From JBJXHG01 sp046160865 (lineage in GTDB: Bacteria > Planctomycetota > UBA1135 > GCA-002686595), in assembly GCA_046160865.1 (NCBI GenBank), contig JBJXHG010000144.1, positions 10,369 to 74,368 on the forward strand: 64,000 nt of DNA, in the 5' to 3' direction. The position numbers and the translations under genes are program-made. The notes beneath the pieces were generated by a model that saw only the letters and a list, made by a program, of their open reading frames with translations, was not told the DNA's origin and searched no databases. Of this stretch, positions 6,783 through 16,235 are shown piece after piece (positions within the stretch are counted from its first letter, which is position 1; each line of letters starts with the position of its first letter).

Positions 6783-9617
6783 ATGAACACGAGCTCGCTG
6801 AATCGATTCCTTTCGTTCGCACTCGCCGCGACATCGACTTGTGCACTTCTCGCACGGCATTCGTCCGCGCAGTGTCCCGAGTGGCAGCCCGGATTCGAGC
6901 CGCGCGGCCTCGGCGGCCAAGCGCGCGCGATGGCGGTGTACGACGACGGGCTCGGCGCGACGCCCGCGTTGTACGTCGGCGGTCTCTTCTCGTCGATCGG
7001 CGCGCTGCCCGCGCAGAGTCTCGCGCGTTACGACGCGCTCGGTTGGACGGCGGCGACTCCGATGAGCGGACCCGCGGCCACCGCCGGCGTGCTTGCGCTG
7101 ACCGTCTGGAACGACGGACTCGGCCCGCGTCCGGCACTGTACGCGGGGCTCACGTCGAGCTCGCTTTCCGGCGGTCCGTTGCTCGCACGCTTCGACGGCA
7201 CCGCGTGGACGTATCCGCTACCGATCACGGCGAGCGGCGGCGTCGAGTCTTCGGTCGTGTTCGACGACGGCAGCGGGCCGGCGCTCTACTTCGGCGGATC
7301 GTTCTCGCTCTCCGTGCCGATGCGCAACATCGCGCGCTGGGACGGGACCAGCTCGAGCGCACTCGCGACCGGTCTCTCGGACCACGTGCTCGACCTCGAA
7401 GTGTTCGACGACGGCTCGGGGCCCGCGCTGTACGCGGCGGGATTCTTCATGCTCGCGAGCGGCCAGCCCGCGAATCGTGTCGCCAAGTGGAATGGAACGG
7501 CGTGGTCCGCGCTCGGACAAGGCATGGATCTGCCTGTCTACGACTTGCTCACGTTCGACGACGGCTCGGGCGCGAAGTTGTACGCAGCTGGAGAATTCAA
7601 CCTCGCCGGAGGCGCGGCGTGCCAAGGCATCGCGCGCTGGAATGGAACGTCGTGGTCGTCGGTCGGCGCGGGCTGGTCGAGCGGCAACGCGCTCGTGCAC
7701 GCGCTCGAGGTCTTCGACGACGGCTCGGGCCCGAAGCTGTACGCGAGCGGTTACTTGTCCGTGCCCGCGCTGCCCGGCTTCCACGATCGCACGGCGCGTT
7801 GGGATGGAACCGCGTGGAGCTTCGCGGACGACTGCGAAGGCGGCGGCAGCGGCGTGAACCGACTGCGCGTGTACGACGACGGCTCGGGAGACGCGCTCTA
7901 TGCCGGCGGCGAGTTCACGTCGATCGGATGCGAGCATGCGCAAGGCGTCGCGAAGCTTGTCGGCAGCACGTGGACAGGGTTCGTCGACAGCGAAGCGATC
8001 AGCTCGGGCTCTGCCGGTTCATCGCTCGGCGCGGTGACCTGCTTCTTGGAGTTCCACGATCCGCTGACGGGCGAGCTCACGTTCTGCGCCGGCGGCCGAT
8101 TCCGATTTGCCGGGGACGCGCTCGCACGCGACGTCGCGCAGTGGAACGGCACGAGCTGGGAGCCGATGGGCAACGGCATCGGAGTCGGCGATTCGATCGT
8201 CGTCAACACGCTCGCCGAGTACGACTCCGGCAGCGGACCGAAGCTCTACGCCGGCGGATACTTCACGAACGGCGGCGCGTTCAACTGCATCGCGCAGTGG
8301 GACGGCGTGCAGTGGTCCGGACTCGCGCGTGGCGGGCTCGCCGATGCCGTATACGACCTCGCGGTGTTCGACCACGGCAGCGGGCCGCGCCTGTTCGCGA
8401 GCGGTGTCTTCCAGACGCTGTATCCGCAGACGGGCGTGCAAGCGCACTACCTCGCGTCGTGGGACGGCAGTGCATGGCATCCGTACCACCTTCCGGCGAG
8501 CACGAGCGACCTGCTCGTGTTCGACGACGGCGCCGGCTTCGGAAAACGTCTCTTCATCACGGGCGCGTTCGACGTCGTCGACAGCGTCTCGATGGACGGC
8601 ATCACGGCATTCAACGGCGCGACGTTCGCGCCGCTCGGCAACGGGCCCGGCGGAGTGGTCGGTCCGATGGCGATCTTCGATGACGGCACGGGCCCCGCGC
8701 TCTTCATGGCGTGCGAGTTCGCGAGCGGCGGCGGCATCGCCAAGTGGAACGGCGCGACGTGGACGACGGTCGCGACCGGTCTCATGCTCGAAGACGATCC
8801 GTCGGGACCGTACTCGATCGCGGTGTTCGACGACGGAACCGGCGGCGGTCCGGCGCTGTTCGTCGGCGGCGTGTTCACGAGCGCGGGCTCGACCTTGGTC
8901 GAGCACATCGCGAAGTGGGACGGAGCAGCGTGGCAGCCCGTCGCAGGCGGCGTCGATCCGGGGCTCGACTACACGCCGTATCGCTACGTCGGTCCGATGT
9001 CCGTGATCCAGGACGGACCGAACGGACGCCCCGGCTTGTTCGTCGGCGGACACTTCGAGCACGCCGGCGACTTGCCCTCCGTCAACGTCGCGCTGCTTTC
9101 GTCGTGCGACGTCGAGCCCGGCACCGCGTTCTGCTTCGGTGACGGATCGCTCGCCACGCCGTGTCCGTGCGTGCCGCCGAACACGGTTCCGAATCCGAGC
9201 GGCGCGCCCGACGCGGGCTGCGCGAACTCGTTCCATCTCTCCGGCGGCAAGCTCGAAGCGCACGGTTTCACGAGCCCCGACACGGTCGTCCTGCGCGCCG
9301 AGGATCTCTCGCCGTTCGGCTTCACGCAGTTCTTCGTCGGCGACAACGTGGTCGCGGCCGGCTTCGCCGTCGGCGACGGCGTGCGCTGCGCGGCCGGAGC
9401 GCTGATCCGCTTCGGCGGACAGAACGCCGACCTCGGCACCGCGCGCTATCCGAAGCCGTCGATCGGCTGGACGTTGCCCTTGTCCACGTTCGGCGTGCCG
9501 CCGAGCGGCGGTCCGCACGTGCGCACCTACCAAGCGCTCTACCGCAATCCGGCCGCGAGCTTCTGCAACGCAGGCACGATCAACGTGACGAACGCGTACC
9601 GGATCGTCTGGCCTTGA
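6783..9617 (+). CDS. Secreted protein with 14 DDGSGPALYxGG repeats
   Basis: A 944-residue protein with a signal peptide (MNTSSLNRFLSFALAATS, cleavage probably after SSAQ). The body carries 14 recognisable repeats of about 55-60 residues with a core such as FDDGSGPALYAGG followed by a WNGTxW element, a pattern expected to form beta-propeller blades. After about residue 780 a Cys-rich C-terminal domain begins (CFGDG, CPCVPP, GCANSFHLSGG) and ends TINVTNAYRIVWP. That kind of C-terminal domain recurs in secreted planctomycete proteins and may serve in sorting or anchoring; this is inference. Function is unknown. A scrap of a paralogue's C-terminus sits immediately upstream. Confidence 0.8.
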   Translation: MNTSSLNRFLSFALAATSTCALLARHSSAQCPEWQPGFEPRGLGGQARAMAVYDDGLGATPALYVGGLFSSIGALPAQSLARYDALGWTAATPMSGPAATAGVLALTVWNDGLGPRPALYAGLTSSSLSGGPLLARFDGTAWTYPLPITASGGVESSVVFDDGSGPALYFGGSFSLSVPMRNIARWDGTSSSALATGLSDHVLDLEVFDDGSGPALYAAGFFMLASGQPANRVAKWNGTAWSALGQGMDLPVYDLLTFDDGSGAKLYAAGEFNLAGGAACQGIARWNGTSWSSVGAGWSSGNALVHALEVFDDGSGPKLYASGYLSVPALPGFHDRTARWDGTAWSFADDCEGGGSGVNRLRVYDDGSGDALYAGGEFTSIGCEHAQGVAKLVGSTWTGFVDSEAISSGSAGSSLGAVTCFLEFHDPLTGELTFCAGGRFRFAGDALARDVAQWNGTSWEPMGNGIGVGDSIVVNTLAEYDSGSGPKLYAGGYFTNGGAFNCIAQWDGVQWSGLARGGLADAVYDLAVFDHGSGPRLFASGVFQTLYPQTGVQAHYLASWDGSAWHPYHLPASTSDLLVFDDGAGFGKRLFITGAFDVVDSVSMDGITAFNGATFAPLGNGPGGVVGPMAIFDDGTGPALFMACEFASGGGIAKWNGATWTTVATGLMLEDDPSGPYSIAVFDDGTGGGPALFVGGVFTSAGSTLVEHIAKWDGAAWQPVAGGVDPGLDYTPYRYVGPMSVIQDGPNGRPGLFVGGHFEHAGDLPSVNVALLSSCDVEPGTAFCFGDGSLATPCPCVPPNTVPNPSGAPDAGCANSFHLSGGKLEAHGFTSPDTVVLRAEDLSPFGFTQFFVGDNVVAAGFAVGDGVRCAAGALIRFGGQNADLGTARYPKPSIGWTLPLSTFGVPPSGGPHVRTYQALYRNPAASFCNAGTINVTNAYRIVWP

Positions 9618-9637
9618 GGCGCGTGCGAGCTGCGCGT

Positions 9638-9726
9638 CAGGTCAACGAGGATCGATTCCGATCCAACAACTCCGCCCCCAGCGAGTCGGCACGAACGCAG
9701 CAGGGCGTGCTGAGAAGTGCGGGATA
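9638..9726. repeat. Repeat family B, half copy
   Basis: This stretch matches the reverse complement of the left half of the full B palindrome at 50732-50910: GAGGATCGATTCCGATCC, then AACAAC, AGCGAGT, CGCAGCAGG and the terminus TGAGAAGTGCGGGATA. It lies between two convergent genes and contains only one arm, so it cannot fold on itself as the full copy can. Confidence 0.75.
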
Positions 9727-9748
9727 GCCGCGTGCGGGTGCGATCGAC

Positions 9749-10669
9749 TCACAGCGCGAGCACGCGGCCCATGCGCTGCGCGACGTCGCGCAAGCGCTCT
9801 TCGCCGCCGCCGCCGACCTCCGCGGTCGCCCAGCCTTCGTACGCGAATGCGTCGAGCGCCGACATCACCGCCGGCCAGCCGCAATCGCCGTCGCCGATCT
9901 CGACGTCGAAGCCTTTCCACAGGCCGAGCTCGTCGCGCTTCTTGCGGCTGTACTCCTTCACGTCGAGCTTCAGGATCCGCTTGCCGAGCACTTGGATCCA
10001 GTGCTCCGGCCAGCCGTAGTTGACGACGTTGCCAACGTCGAAGTGCCAACCGATCCATTGGCTGTCGAACGCGTCGACGTAGCGCGCGGCTTCGAGCGGC
10101 GAGAGCAAGAAGTGGTTCCACACGTTCTCGAAGGCGATCTGCACGCCGAGCTCCTGCGCGAGCGGCAGCACGGCGTGGATCTCCGGACGCGAGCGCTCCC
10201 ACGCGTCTTTGTAGCTCGTGCTCGCGTTCACGACCGCGGGAACGAGCAGCACACTCGTGCCGTCGAGCGCATGGCAATCGCGGATCGCCTGCTCGAGCGC
10301 CGCGCGACCCTGCGCGCGTGTTTCGGGATCGGCGGCAGAGAGCGGCGCCTTCCAGTGCACGGAGTCGACGACGCCCGGGATCACGAGTCCGGTCGCTTCC
10401 TTCGCGGCGAGGATCTCTTCGATCGAAAGCTCGCTCGGACTGTCCATCTCGACGCCGTCGAAGCCGCAGCGTTTGGCGAGCTCGAACTTCGCGCGCACGG
10501 AGAGTTCCCCCTCGATCATGCCGTACTTCAGCGCCTTCTTGATCCGGCGCCGCGCAGGCGGGAGCGGAGCAACGGCCGACGGCTCGACTTTCTTCTGCGA
10601 CGCTGAGGACTGCGCGGCGAGCACTGCACCCGCAGCAGCGAGGAACGCGCGACGATCGAGCCCGCGCAT
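9749..10669 (-). CDS. Tat-exported sugar isomerase/epimerase-like TIM barrel
   Basis: A 306-residue protein whose N-terminus (RRAFLAAAGAVLAAQ) is a twin-arginine-type signal. The mature part is a xylose-isomerase-like TIM barrel: CGFDGVEMDSPSELS, IAFENVWNHF, WHFDVGNVVNYG, LKLDVKEYS and TAEVGGGG supply the acidic and His metal ligands. It is the last gene of a five-gene minus-strand operon. Its ATG overlaps the stop codon of the preceding Gfo/Idh gene. Probably an extracytoplasmic isomerase, epimerase or lyase acting on an oxidised sugar (inference). Confidence 0.85.
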   Translation of the reverse strand: MRGLDRRAFLAAAGAVLAAQSSASQKKVEPSAVAPLPPARRRIKKALKYGMIEGELSVRAKFELAKRCGFDGVEMDSPSELSIEEILAAKEATGLVIPGVVDSVHWKAPLSAADPETRAQGRAALEQAIRDCHALDGTSVLLVPAVVNASTSYKDAWERSRPEIHAVLPLAQELGVQIAFENVWNHFLLSPLEAARYVDAFDSQWIGWHFDVGNVVNYGWPEHWIQVLGKRILKLDVKEYSRKKRDELGLWKGFDVEIGDGDCGWPAVMSALDAFAYEGWATAEVGGGGEERLRDVAQRMGRVLAL

Positions 10670-11988
10670 CAGAAGAAGCGCGTGTGACCCGGCACCGCGA
10701 CGGGCGCGAGCGCCAGCTTGCCGAGCTCGTAGCGCTCGAGTCCGTACGTCTCCTGTGAGGCGAGCGCTTGCTCCCACGTGAGCTTCTCGCCGGTGTACGC
10801 GGCCATGCGCGCCATGATCGCGAGCATCGTGCTGCGCGTCATCCACACGCCGTCGTTGCGCTCGCGGCCGGCGCGGATCGCAGCGAAGAGCTCGTCGAGC
10901 TCCGTCTGGTACATGTCGTTGTCTTCGCCCTCGAACGCCCACGGCGTCTCGCCGCGGATGCGGAAGTCGTTGTCCCAACCGTTGATGGTCGCGACACCCT
11001 TTTCGCCGAGGACCATGTCGTCGTTCTGGTTGAACGCACCCGGCCATTGACGCGTCACGTGGATGCCCTGCACGCCGTCTTTGTACTCGTACGTCGCGCT
11101 GAAATGGTCCCAGGCGTTGCCGCTCTCGTCACCTTCGCGCGCTTGGCGTCCGCCGAGCGCCACGACGGACAGCGGCGGCTCGTCGCGCAGCGCCCACGCC
11201 ATCTTGTCGATGCTGTGCACCGCTTGCTCGACGATGTGATCGCCCGACAGCCAGACGAAGTTGTACCAGTTGCGCATGTGGAACTCCATGTCGCTCCACG
11301 CGCTCTCGCGCTTGCGCGTCGTGTTCGGTGACGCGAGGTACGTGCTGTAGATCGCGCGCAACGAGCCGATCGCTCCGTCGTGCACTTTCGAGTACAGCGC
11401 GCGATGTCCGTACTTCGAGCGCCAGCAGAAACCCGACACGAGTGCGAGCTTCTTCGCGCGTGCGAGCTCGACCGTGTCGAACACGGAGCGCACGCCCGGC
11501 GCGTCGACGGCGACGGGCTTCTCGCAGAAGATGTGCTTGCCGGCTTCCACTGCGGCGCGCAGCTGCGCGGGACGAAAGTGCGGCGGCGTCGCGAGGATCA
11601 CGACGTCGACGTCGGAGCGCAGCAGTTTCTCGGCCGCGTCGAAGCCGGTGAAGCGGTGTTCGGGATCCACCTGCACGCGACCGGCTTGCTCGGGACCGAG
11701 CTCGGTCGTCAATCCCTCCACACACGAGTCGATGCGATCGGCGAAGAGATCGGCGAGCGCCGTCAGCACGACCGTGCCGTTCTCCGCGCGCACCGCGTTG
11801 TACGCAGCGCCGGTGCCGCGACCGCCGCAACCGATCAAGCCGACCTTCAACACGTCGGGGTCGCGCTTGCCGATCGCGTGCGCGCGCCGTCCGAGCACGA
11901 CAGGCGCCGCGACGACGGCGGCACCTTGCAAGAACGTGCGGCGCGAGAGCGGTGAATTCGAACGTACGTCGGACTTGGAGTCGGGCAT
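10669..11988 (-). CDS. Tat-exported Gfo/Idh/MocA family oxidoreductase
   Basis: A 439-residue protein with a twin-arginine signal (SRRTFLQGAAVVAAPVVLG), then a Rossmann motif (VGLIGCGGRGTGAA) and GKHIFCEKPVAVD. The C-terminal domain includes NWYNFVWLSGDHIVEQ and VHSIDKMAW, typical of the bacterial secreted oxidoreductase group that carries its own tightly bound NAD(P) through the Tat system. It lies between two TIM-barrel genes with one-base overlap on one side and a 12-bp gap on the other. Predicted role: C3-type oxidation or reduction of sugars in the periplasm, by analogy with characterised family members. Confidence 0.88.
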   Translation of the reverse strand: MPDSKSDVRSNSPLSRRTFLQGAAVVAAPVVLGRRAHAIGKRDPDVLKVGLIGCGGRGTGAAYNAVRAENGTVVLTALADLFADRIDSCVEGLTTELGPEQAGRVQVDPEHRFTGFDAAEKLLRSDVDVVILATPPHFRPAQLRAAVEAGKHIFCEKPVAVDAPGVRSVFDTVELARAKKLALVSGFCWRSKYGHRALYSKVHDGAIGSLRAIYSTYLASPNTTRKRESAWSDMEFHMRNWYNFVWLSGDHIVEQAVHSIDKMAWALRDEPPLSVVALGGRQAREGDESGNAWDHFSATYEYKDGVQGIHVTRQWPGAFNQNDDMVLGEKGVATINGWDNDFRIRGETPWAFEGEDNDMYQTELDELFAAIRAGRERNDGVWMTRSTMLAIMARMAAYTGEKLTWEQALASQETYGLERYELGKLALAPVAVPGHTRFF

Positions 11989-12000
11989 GGGGGCTTCGTC

Positions 12001-12888
12001 CTACCAGGCGTCGACACGCGCCACTGCGCGCGCCGCCGCGATCTCGTTCTTGCTCGGCGTGCACTCGAGGCCGACCCAACCACCATAACCGAGCGCCTGG
12101 AGCTCCTGCAGCACGCGCGTGTAGCGCACCTCGCCGGTGCCCGGCTCGTGGCGTCCCGGCACGTCCGCGAGCTGCACGTAGCCGATCTCGCGGATGCCCT
12201 CGCGCAGATGGCCGCAGAGGTCCCCCTCGGTCACCTGCAAGTGGTAGAGGTCCCAGTTGATCTTGACGTGCTTCGATCCGACCGCGCGCACGATCGCGAT
12301 GGCCGGCGCGCTGCCGTAGAGGCAATGGCCTTTGTGATCGACGCGGATGTTCATCGGCTCGAGGATGAGCATCACGTCGTGCGCCTCCGCGACCGGTGCC
12401 GCGCGCTTCAAGCCCGCGACGATGTGCGCGTGCATCTCGACTTGCGTCATGCCGGGCTGATCGTTGCCGCCGACGACGGTCATCGCGCGCGCCCCGAGCT
12501 TCTTCGCGACCGCGCAGCCCTCCTCGATCGCACGCACGAACGCGTCGTGGTTCTTCGGATCGTTGAGGCCGGGCTCGAAGCCCCACGCGGTGAATTGCGC
12601 GACCGCGAGGTCGAGCTCGCGACAGGTCTTCGCGACCGCATCGATGTCCTTCGAGCGCCAATCCCAGAACTCGACGGCCGGAAAGCCGAGCTGCGCCGCC
12701 CCGTGCAGTCGATCGAGGAACGGGAGCTCGCTCCACCACATCTCGACGTTGACGGCGAAGCGCGTGTGCGGCGTGCGTCCGAGGCGCGCGTTCGCGTTGA
12801 AGGACTCCTTCTCTTGTGCTCCACGCGCGCGCCCGGCGACGAGCGCGAGAGCAGCCGCGGACAAGAGCCCGCGTCGTTCGATCTGCAT
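12001..12888 (-). CDS. Hydroxypyruvate isomerase-like TIM barrel, Tat-type signal
   Basis: A 295-residue protein that begins MQIERRGLLSAAALALVAG, a twin-arginine-like signal. The barrel carries the pattern of the hydroxypyruvate isomerase group: LILEPMNIRVDHKG, KINWDLYHLQVTEGD, then GYVQLADVPGRHEPGTGEV, and VGLECTP at the end. The ADxPGRxEPGTGE block is especially diagnostic. In cytoplasmic relatives the enzyme interconverts hydroxypyruvate and tartronate semialdehyde; here the signal and the operon point to a different, exported role. The ATG lies two bases after the stop of the cytochrome gene. Confidence 0.85.
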   Translation of the reverse strand: MQIERRGLLSAAALALVAGRARGAQEKESFNANARLGRTPHTRFAVNVEMWWSELPFLDRLHGAAQLGFPAVEFWDWRSKDIDAVAKTCRELDLAVAQFTAWGFEPGLNDPKNHDAFVRAIEEGCAVAKKLGARAMTVVGGNDQPGMTQVEMHAHIVAGLKRAAPVAEAHDVMLILEPMNIRVDHKGHCLYGSAPAIAIVRAVGSKHVKINWDLYHLQVTEGDLCGHLREGIREIGYVQLADVPGRHEPGTGEVRYTRVLQELQALGYGGWVGLECTPSKNEIAAARAVARVDAW

Positions 12889-12890
12889 GC

Positions 12891-15800
12891 TCACTCCAGT
12901 GTGCTCAGGTATTCGATCAAGTCGCGCATCTCGCGCGGCGTGAGGAAGCGGTCGAGGCCGTCCGGCATCGCCGAAAGTCCCTCGCGCCGCACTTCGATGT
13001 CGTCGGTCGCGATCTCGCGCGTCACGCCCTGCGCGTCGAGCACGCGCACGACGCCGTTCTCCTCGGCGATCACGCGTCCCTCGGCGTGCGTGCCATCCTC
13101 GAGCGTGAACACCGTGTTCTGGAAGCCCGGCGCGCGGCGCGCGTTCGGCAACGCGATCGCTTCGAGCAAGCCGAGTCGTCCGAGTCGCGCGCCCGCGCCG
13201 CGCATATCGGGGCCGACCTCGCCGCCTTCGCCGCTCTCGATCTTGTGGCAGCGCAAGCAGGCGAGCTCGTCCTTCGCGCGGAACACCTTCCGACCGAGGC
13301 TCGCGTCGCCGCCGAGCAGCGCGTCGCGATAGCGCGCGAGCAGCGGATCGCCCGTCGCACCGGCGCGATACTCGGCCGCGCTGCGCGCGAGCTCGTCCTC
13401 CTTGCCGCGCGCGTCGACCGCCTCCAAGAGATCGAGCGCGAGCTCCGCCGGCAAGCCGTTCGTGCGCAGGCGCGCGAGCTCGGCGAGCAAGAGCTCGCTC
13501 GCACGCGGTCCTTCGATCGTCGCGAGCGCCGCGTACGCCGCGCGCTTCTCGGCGAGCTCGCCTTCCTTCACGACACGCGCGAGCAGCGGCAGCGCCTCGT
13601 CGGCGCCGAGCTTCGGCAATGCGCGCACGGCGGCCGCACGCAGCTGTCCATCGCCGTCGCCGAGCGCGATCTCGACCGCTCCGGCGAGCTCGCGCGCCCG
13701 CATCGCGTCGAGCGCTTCCATCGCCGACACGCGCACCGCGCGCTCGCGCGTCGGGTCGCGCACCCACGATGCGAGGAGCGGCGTCTCGGAGGCCGCGTCA
13801 CACGAGCGCACGAAGCGGATCCACGCCGTCGTGACTTCGCTCGGCGCGAGACCGATGTCGCCAACATCGTGCTCGCCGTTCGACGCAGCGATGTCGCGCG
13901 CGATGCCGGCGAGGTACGGAGCCTCGCGCGCCGGAACCCTCCAGAGCTCGCCCGTGATCGCATCGCGCGACGGCGGCTTCGTCCATTCGGCAAGACGCAA
14001 CAAGGCTTCGCGGCGCAAGTCCGGCGGCGCGCTGTCCGTGCGTGCGTACGCGGCGAGCGCGTGTGCATCGCCTTCGCGCCCGCTTCGGAACGCGGCGTGG
14101 ATGGCGCGGCGGACGAGCGCTCTCTCGGTGAGATCGCCGCGACGGAGCACGTCCGCGAGCTCCGGCATCGCTTCGGCGATCGGCAAGTCGTAGATCGCGC
14201 GTGCGGCTTCGGCTGCGACGCGCTGGTCCGAGTCGCCGAGAAAGCGCGCGACGAGCGGACTCACTTGGCGTCGCAGAGCGACGGCAGCACCGATGCGCAC
14301 GTGCGGCGATTTGTGGCGCGAGAGGTCCGCGAGCAGTGTGTCCGGCGCAGACTTCGACAGCGCGTAGATCGCGGCATGCCGAAGGACGGGATCGGAATCG
14401 CCGGTGTCGGCGAGCAGTTCCGTGAGCCCGCTCCACGCGTACTCGACGCGCCTGCCGAAGCTGCCGATTGCTAGCGCGGCGTGCATCCGCACGCGCGGCT
14501 TGGCGTCGCGCAGAGCTTCGCGCGTGAGTTGGCTCAGGCTCCCCGAGCGCGACTCGCCGACGATGCGCGCGGTCTGCGCGCGGATCTCGGACTCCGGGTC
14601 GTGGAAGAGCTTCTTGAACACGTCGTACGAGATCAGTCGCCGGCCCGACTTGCGCCACGCGACGCCGATGCCCCAGATCGCGTGCACGCGCGCGAGCAGC
14701 GTCGGGCCGTCGAGCGCGACCTCCTCGAGCAGCTGCATCGCGCCCGGTTTCTCGATGACGAAGTCCGCAAGACGGAGGTGCGCCATCGTGCGCACGCGTT
14801 GGTCGGGGTGCGCGAGGAGCGTGACGAGCTCGCGCGGATCGAAGCCCTGTGCGCCAAGCACGAGGATGTCGCGCGTCGTGCGCACTTCCTTCGACGCGCG
14901 GACATCCGGCTCGAAGATGCGGTAGATGCGGCCTTTGCCCGTTTGGTTCCAGCCTTCGACCCAGTCGCTGAAGTAGAGCGCGCCGTCGGGACCGAACTCG
15001 CAGTCGGTGACGAGCGAGCCCGTGACGAAGCGCTCGGGCGAGTCGAGCTCGAACGACGCGCCCTTCGCTTTCAAGCCGAACGACCAGATCGCGCTCGTGC
15101 GCGGATCGCCGTGGAAGTCGCACAAGAAGAACTTGCCGTCGTAGCGCGGCGACATGCCCGTGCCCGGATTGACCGTGATGCCCGATGGACCGTCGGCGAG
15201 GTTCGCGATCGGCGGCACGATGAACGCGGCCTGTCCGTCGAAGTGCGGCTGCCAGAGTTTTTCGTCGTTCCAAGGTCCGCGCGGCGCGGGCTCGTGCAAC
15301 CACTGGTACGCCTGACGCCAACCGATCTCGGCCCCTTCGACGACGTGCACGAGGCGCGCTTTGTCGCCGCCGTCGCCGTTGTTGTCGCCGGTGAACAGGT
15401 TGCCCCACGCGTCGAACACGAGCTCCTGCGGATTGCGCAAGCCCGTGGCGAAGAGCTCGAGCTTCGAGCCATCGAGCTCGCAGCGCAGCACGGCGCCGGT
15501 GTACGGCACGTCGAGCACGCCGCCTTCCTGCGTCGTTACGTTCAGACCGCGATCGCCGCACGAGAAGTAGAGGCGTCCGTCCGGACCGAGCGCGAGCCCG
15601 TGCAAATCGTGGCCGAGCAGCGACACGCGCAAGCCGTAGCCGGTCGAGAGCTCCGCCTCGACGTCCGCGCGTCCGTCGCCGTCTTCGTCGCGCAAGCGCC
15701 AGAGCGACGGAATGCACGTGTAGTAGACGTCGCCGCCGTTCACGAGCACACCGGCGCCGATGCCGTCGGCTGCGTGCGAGAAGCGATCGGAGAACGTCGT

Positions 15801-16232
15801 CGACGTGTCGGCAACACCGTCGCCGTCCGTGTCTTTCAGCAAGCGCACGCGTTCGAACGCGCGCGAGTACTCACCGAAGCGGTCGCCGAGATGCTTCCTG
15901 TACATCGCGACGCGATCCTCGACCGTGCGACAGGCGAGGTCGTCCTCGAGCCAATCCATGTGATCGCGGATGTCGGTGACGCCGTCGTGCAGGCGAAAGC
16001 TCTCGGCTACGTACGCGTTGCCCTGCACGTCGAGCGTGAACGCGACCGGGTTCGCGAGCAGCGGCTCGGCGGCGAAGAGCTCGACACGAAAGCCGTCCGG
16101 CACTTGGAAGCGCGCGATCGCGTCACGTGCTTCGCTCGACGCCGGCGCGACGCGCGGCCGAAAGTCTCCCGGCGGCGGCGGCGGCGTGGCGACTTGCGGC
16201 GCGAGGAGCGCGAGAGTGGCGAGCGCCGGCAT
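12891..16232 (-). CDS. PVC-type heme-binding CxxCH protein with membrane-bound dehydrogenase and HEAT domains
   Basis: A 1,113-residue exported protein. After a short hydrophobic N-terminus there is a membrane-bound dehydrogenase/PQQ-like propeller region (about residues 35-440: FRVELFAAEPLLANPVAF, FSCGDRGLNV, NPQELVFDAWGN, FTGDNNGDGGDK). A long alpha-helical HEAT-repeat region follows (about 450-950), then a cytochrome c domain with LACLRCHKIESG near residue 990 and a terminal TPREMRDLIEYLSTLE. This is the architecture found in Planctomycetes and Verrucomicrobia. It probably passes electrons from periplasmic oxidation of sugars to the respiratory chain, matching the dehydrogenase-like genes around it. 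Confidence 0.92.
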   Translation of the reverse strand: MPALATLALLAPQVATPPPPPGDFRPRVAPASSEARDAIARFQVPDGFRVELFAAEPLLANPVAFTLDVQGNAYVAESFRLHDGVTDIRDHMDWLEDDLACRTVEDRVAMYRKHLGDRFGEYSRAFERVRLLKDTDGDGVADTSTTFSDRFSHAADGIGAGVLVNGGDVYYTCIPSLWRLRDEDGDGRADVEAELSTGYGLRVSLLGHDLHGLALGPDGRLYFSCGDRGLNVTTQEGGVLDVPYTGAVLRCELDGSKLELFATGLRNPQELVFDAWGNLFTGDNNGDGGDKARLVHVVEGAEIGWRQAYQWLHEPAPRGPWNDEKLWQPHFDGQAAFIVPPIANLADGPSGITVNPGTGMSPRYDGKFFLCDFHGDPRTSAIWSFGLKAKGASFELDSPERFVTGSLVTDCEFGPDGALYFSDWVEGWNQTGKGRIYRIFEPDVRASKEVRTTRDILVLGAQGFDPRELVTLLAHPDQRVRTMAHLRLADFVIEKPGAMQLLEEVALDGPTLLARVHAIWGIGVAWRKSGRRLISYDVFKKLFHDPESEIRAQTARIVGESRSGSLSQLTREALRDAKPRVRMHAALAIGSFGRRVEYAWSGLTELLADTGDSDPVLRHAAIYALSKSAPDTLLADLSRHKSPHVRIGAAVALRRQVSPLVARFLGDSDQRVAAEAARAIYDLPIAEAMPELADVLRRGDLTERALVRRAIHAAFRSGREGDAHALAAYARTDSAPPDLRREALLRLAEWTKPPSRDAITGELWRVPAREAPYLAGIARDIAASNGEHDVGDIGLAPSEVTTAWIRFVRSCDAASETPLLASWVRDPTRERAVRVSAMEALDAMRARELAGAVEIALGDGDGQLRAAAVRALPKLGADEALPLLARVVKEGELAEKRAAYAALATIEGPRASELLLAELARLRTNGLPAELALDLLEAVDARGKEDELARSAAEYRAGATGDPLLARYRDALLGGDASLGRKVFRAKDELACLRCHKIESGEGGEVGPDMRGAGARLGRLGLLEAIALPNARRAPGFQNTVFTLEDGTHAEGRVIAEENGVVRVLDAQGVTREIATDDIEVRREGLSAMPDGLDRFLTPREMRDLIEYLSTLE

Positions 16233-16235
16233 CGC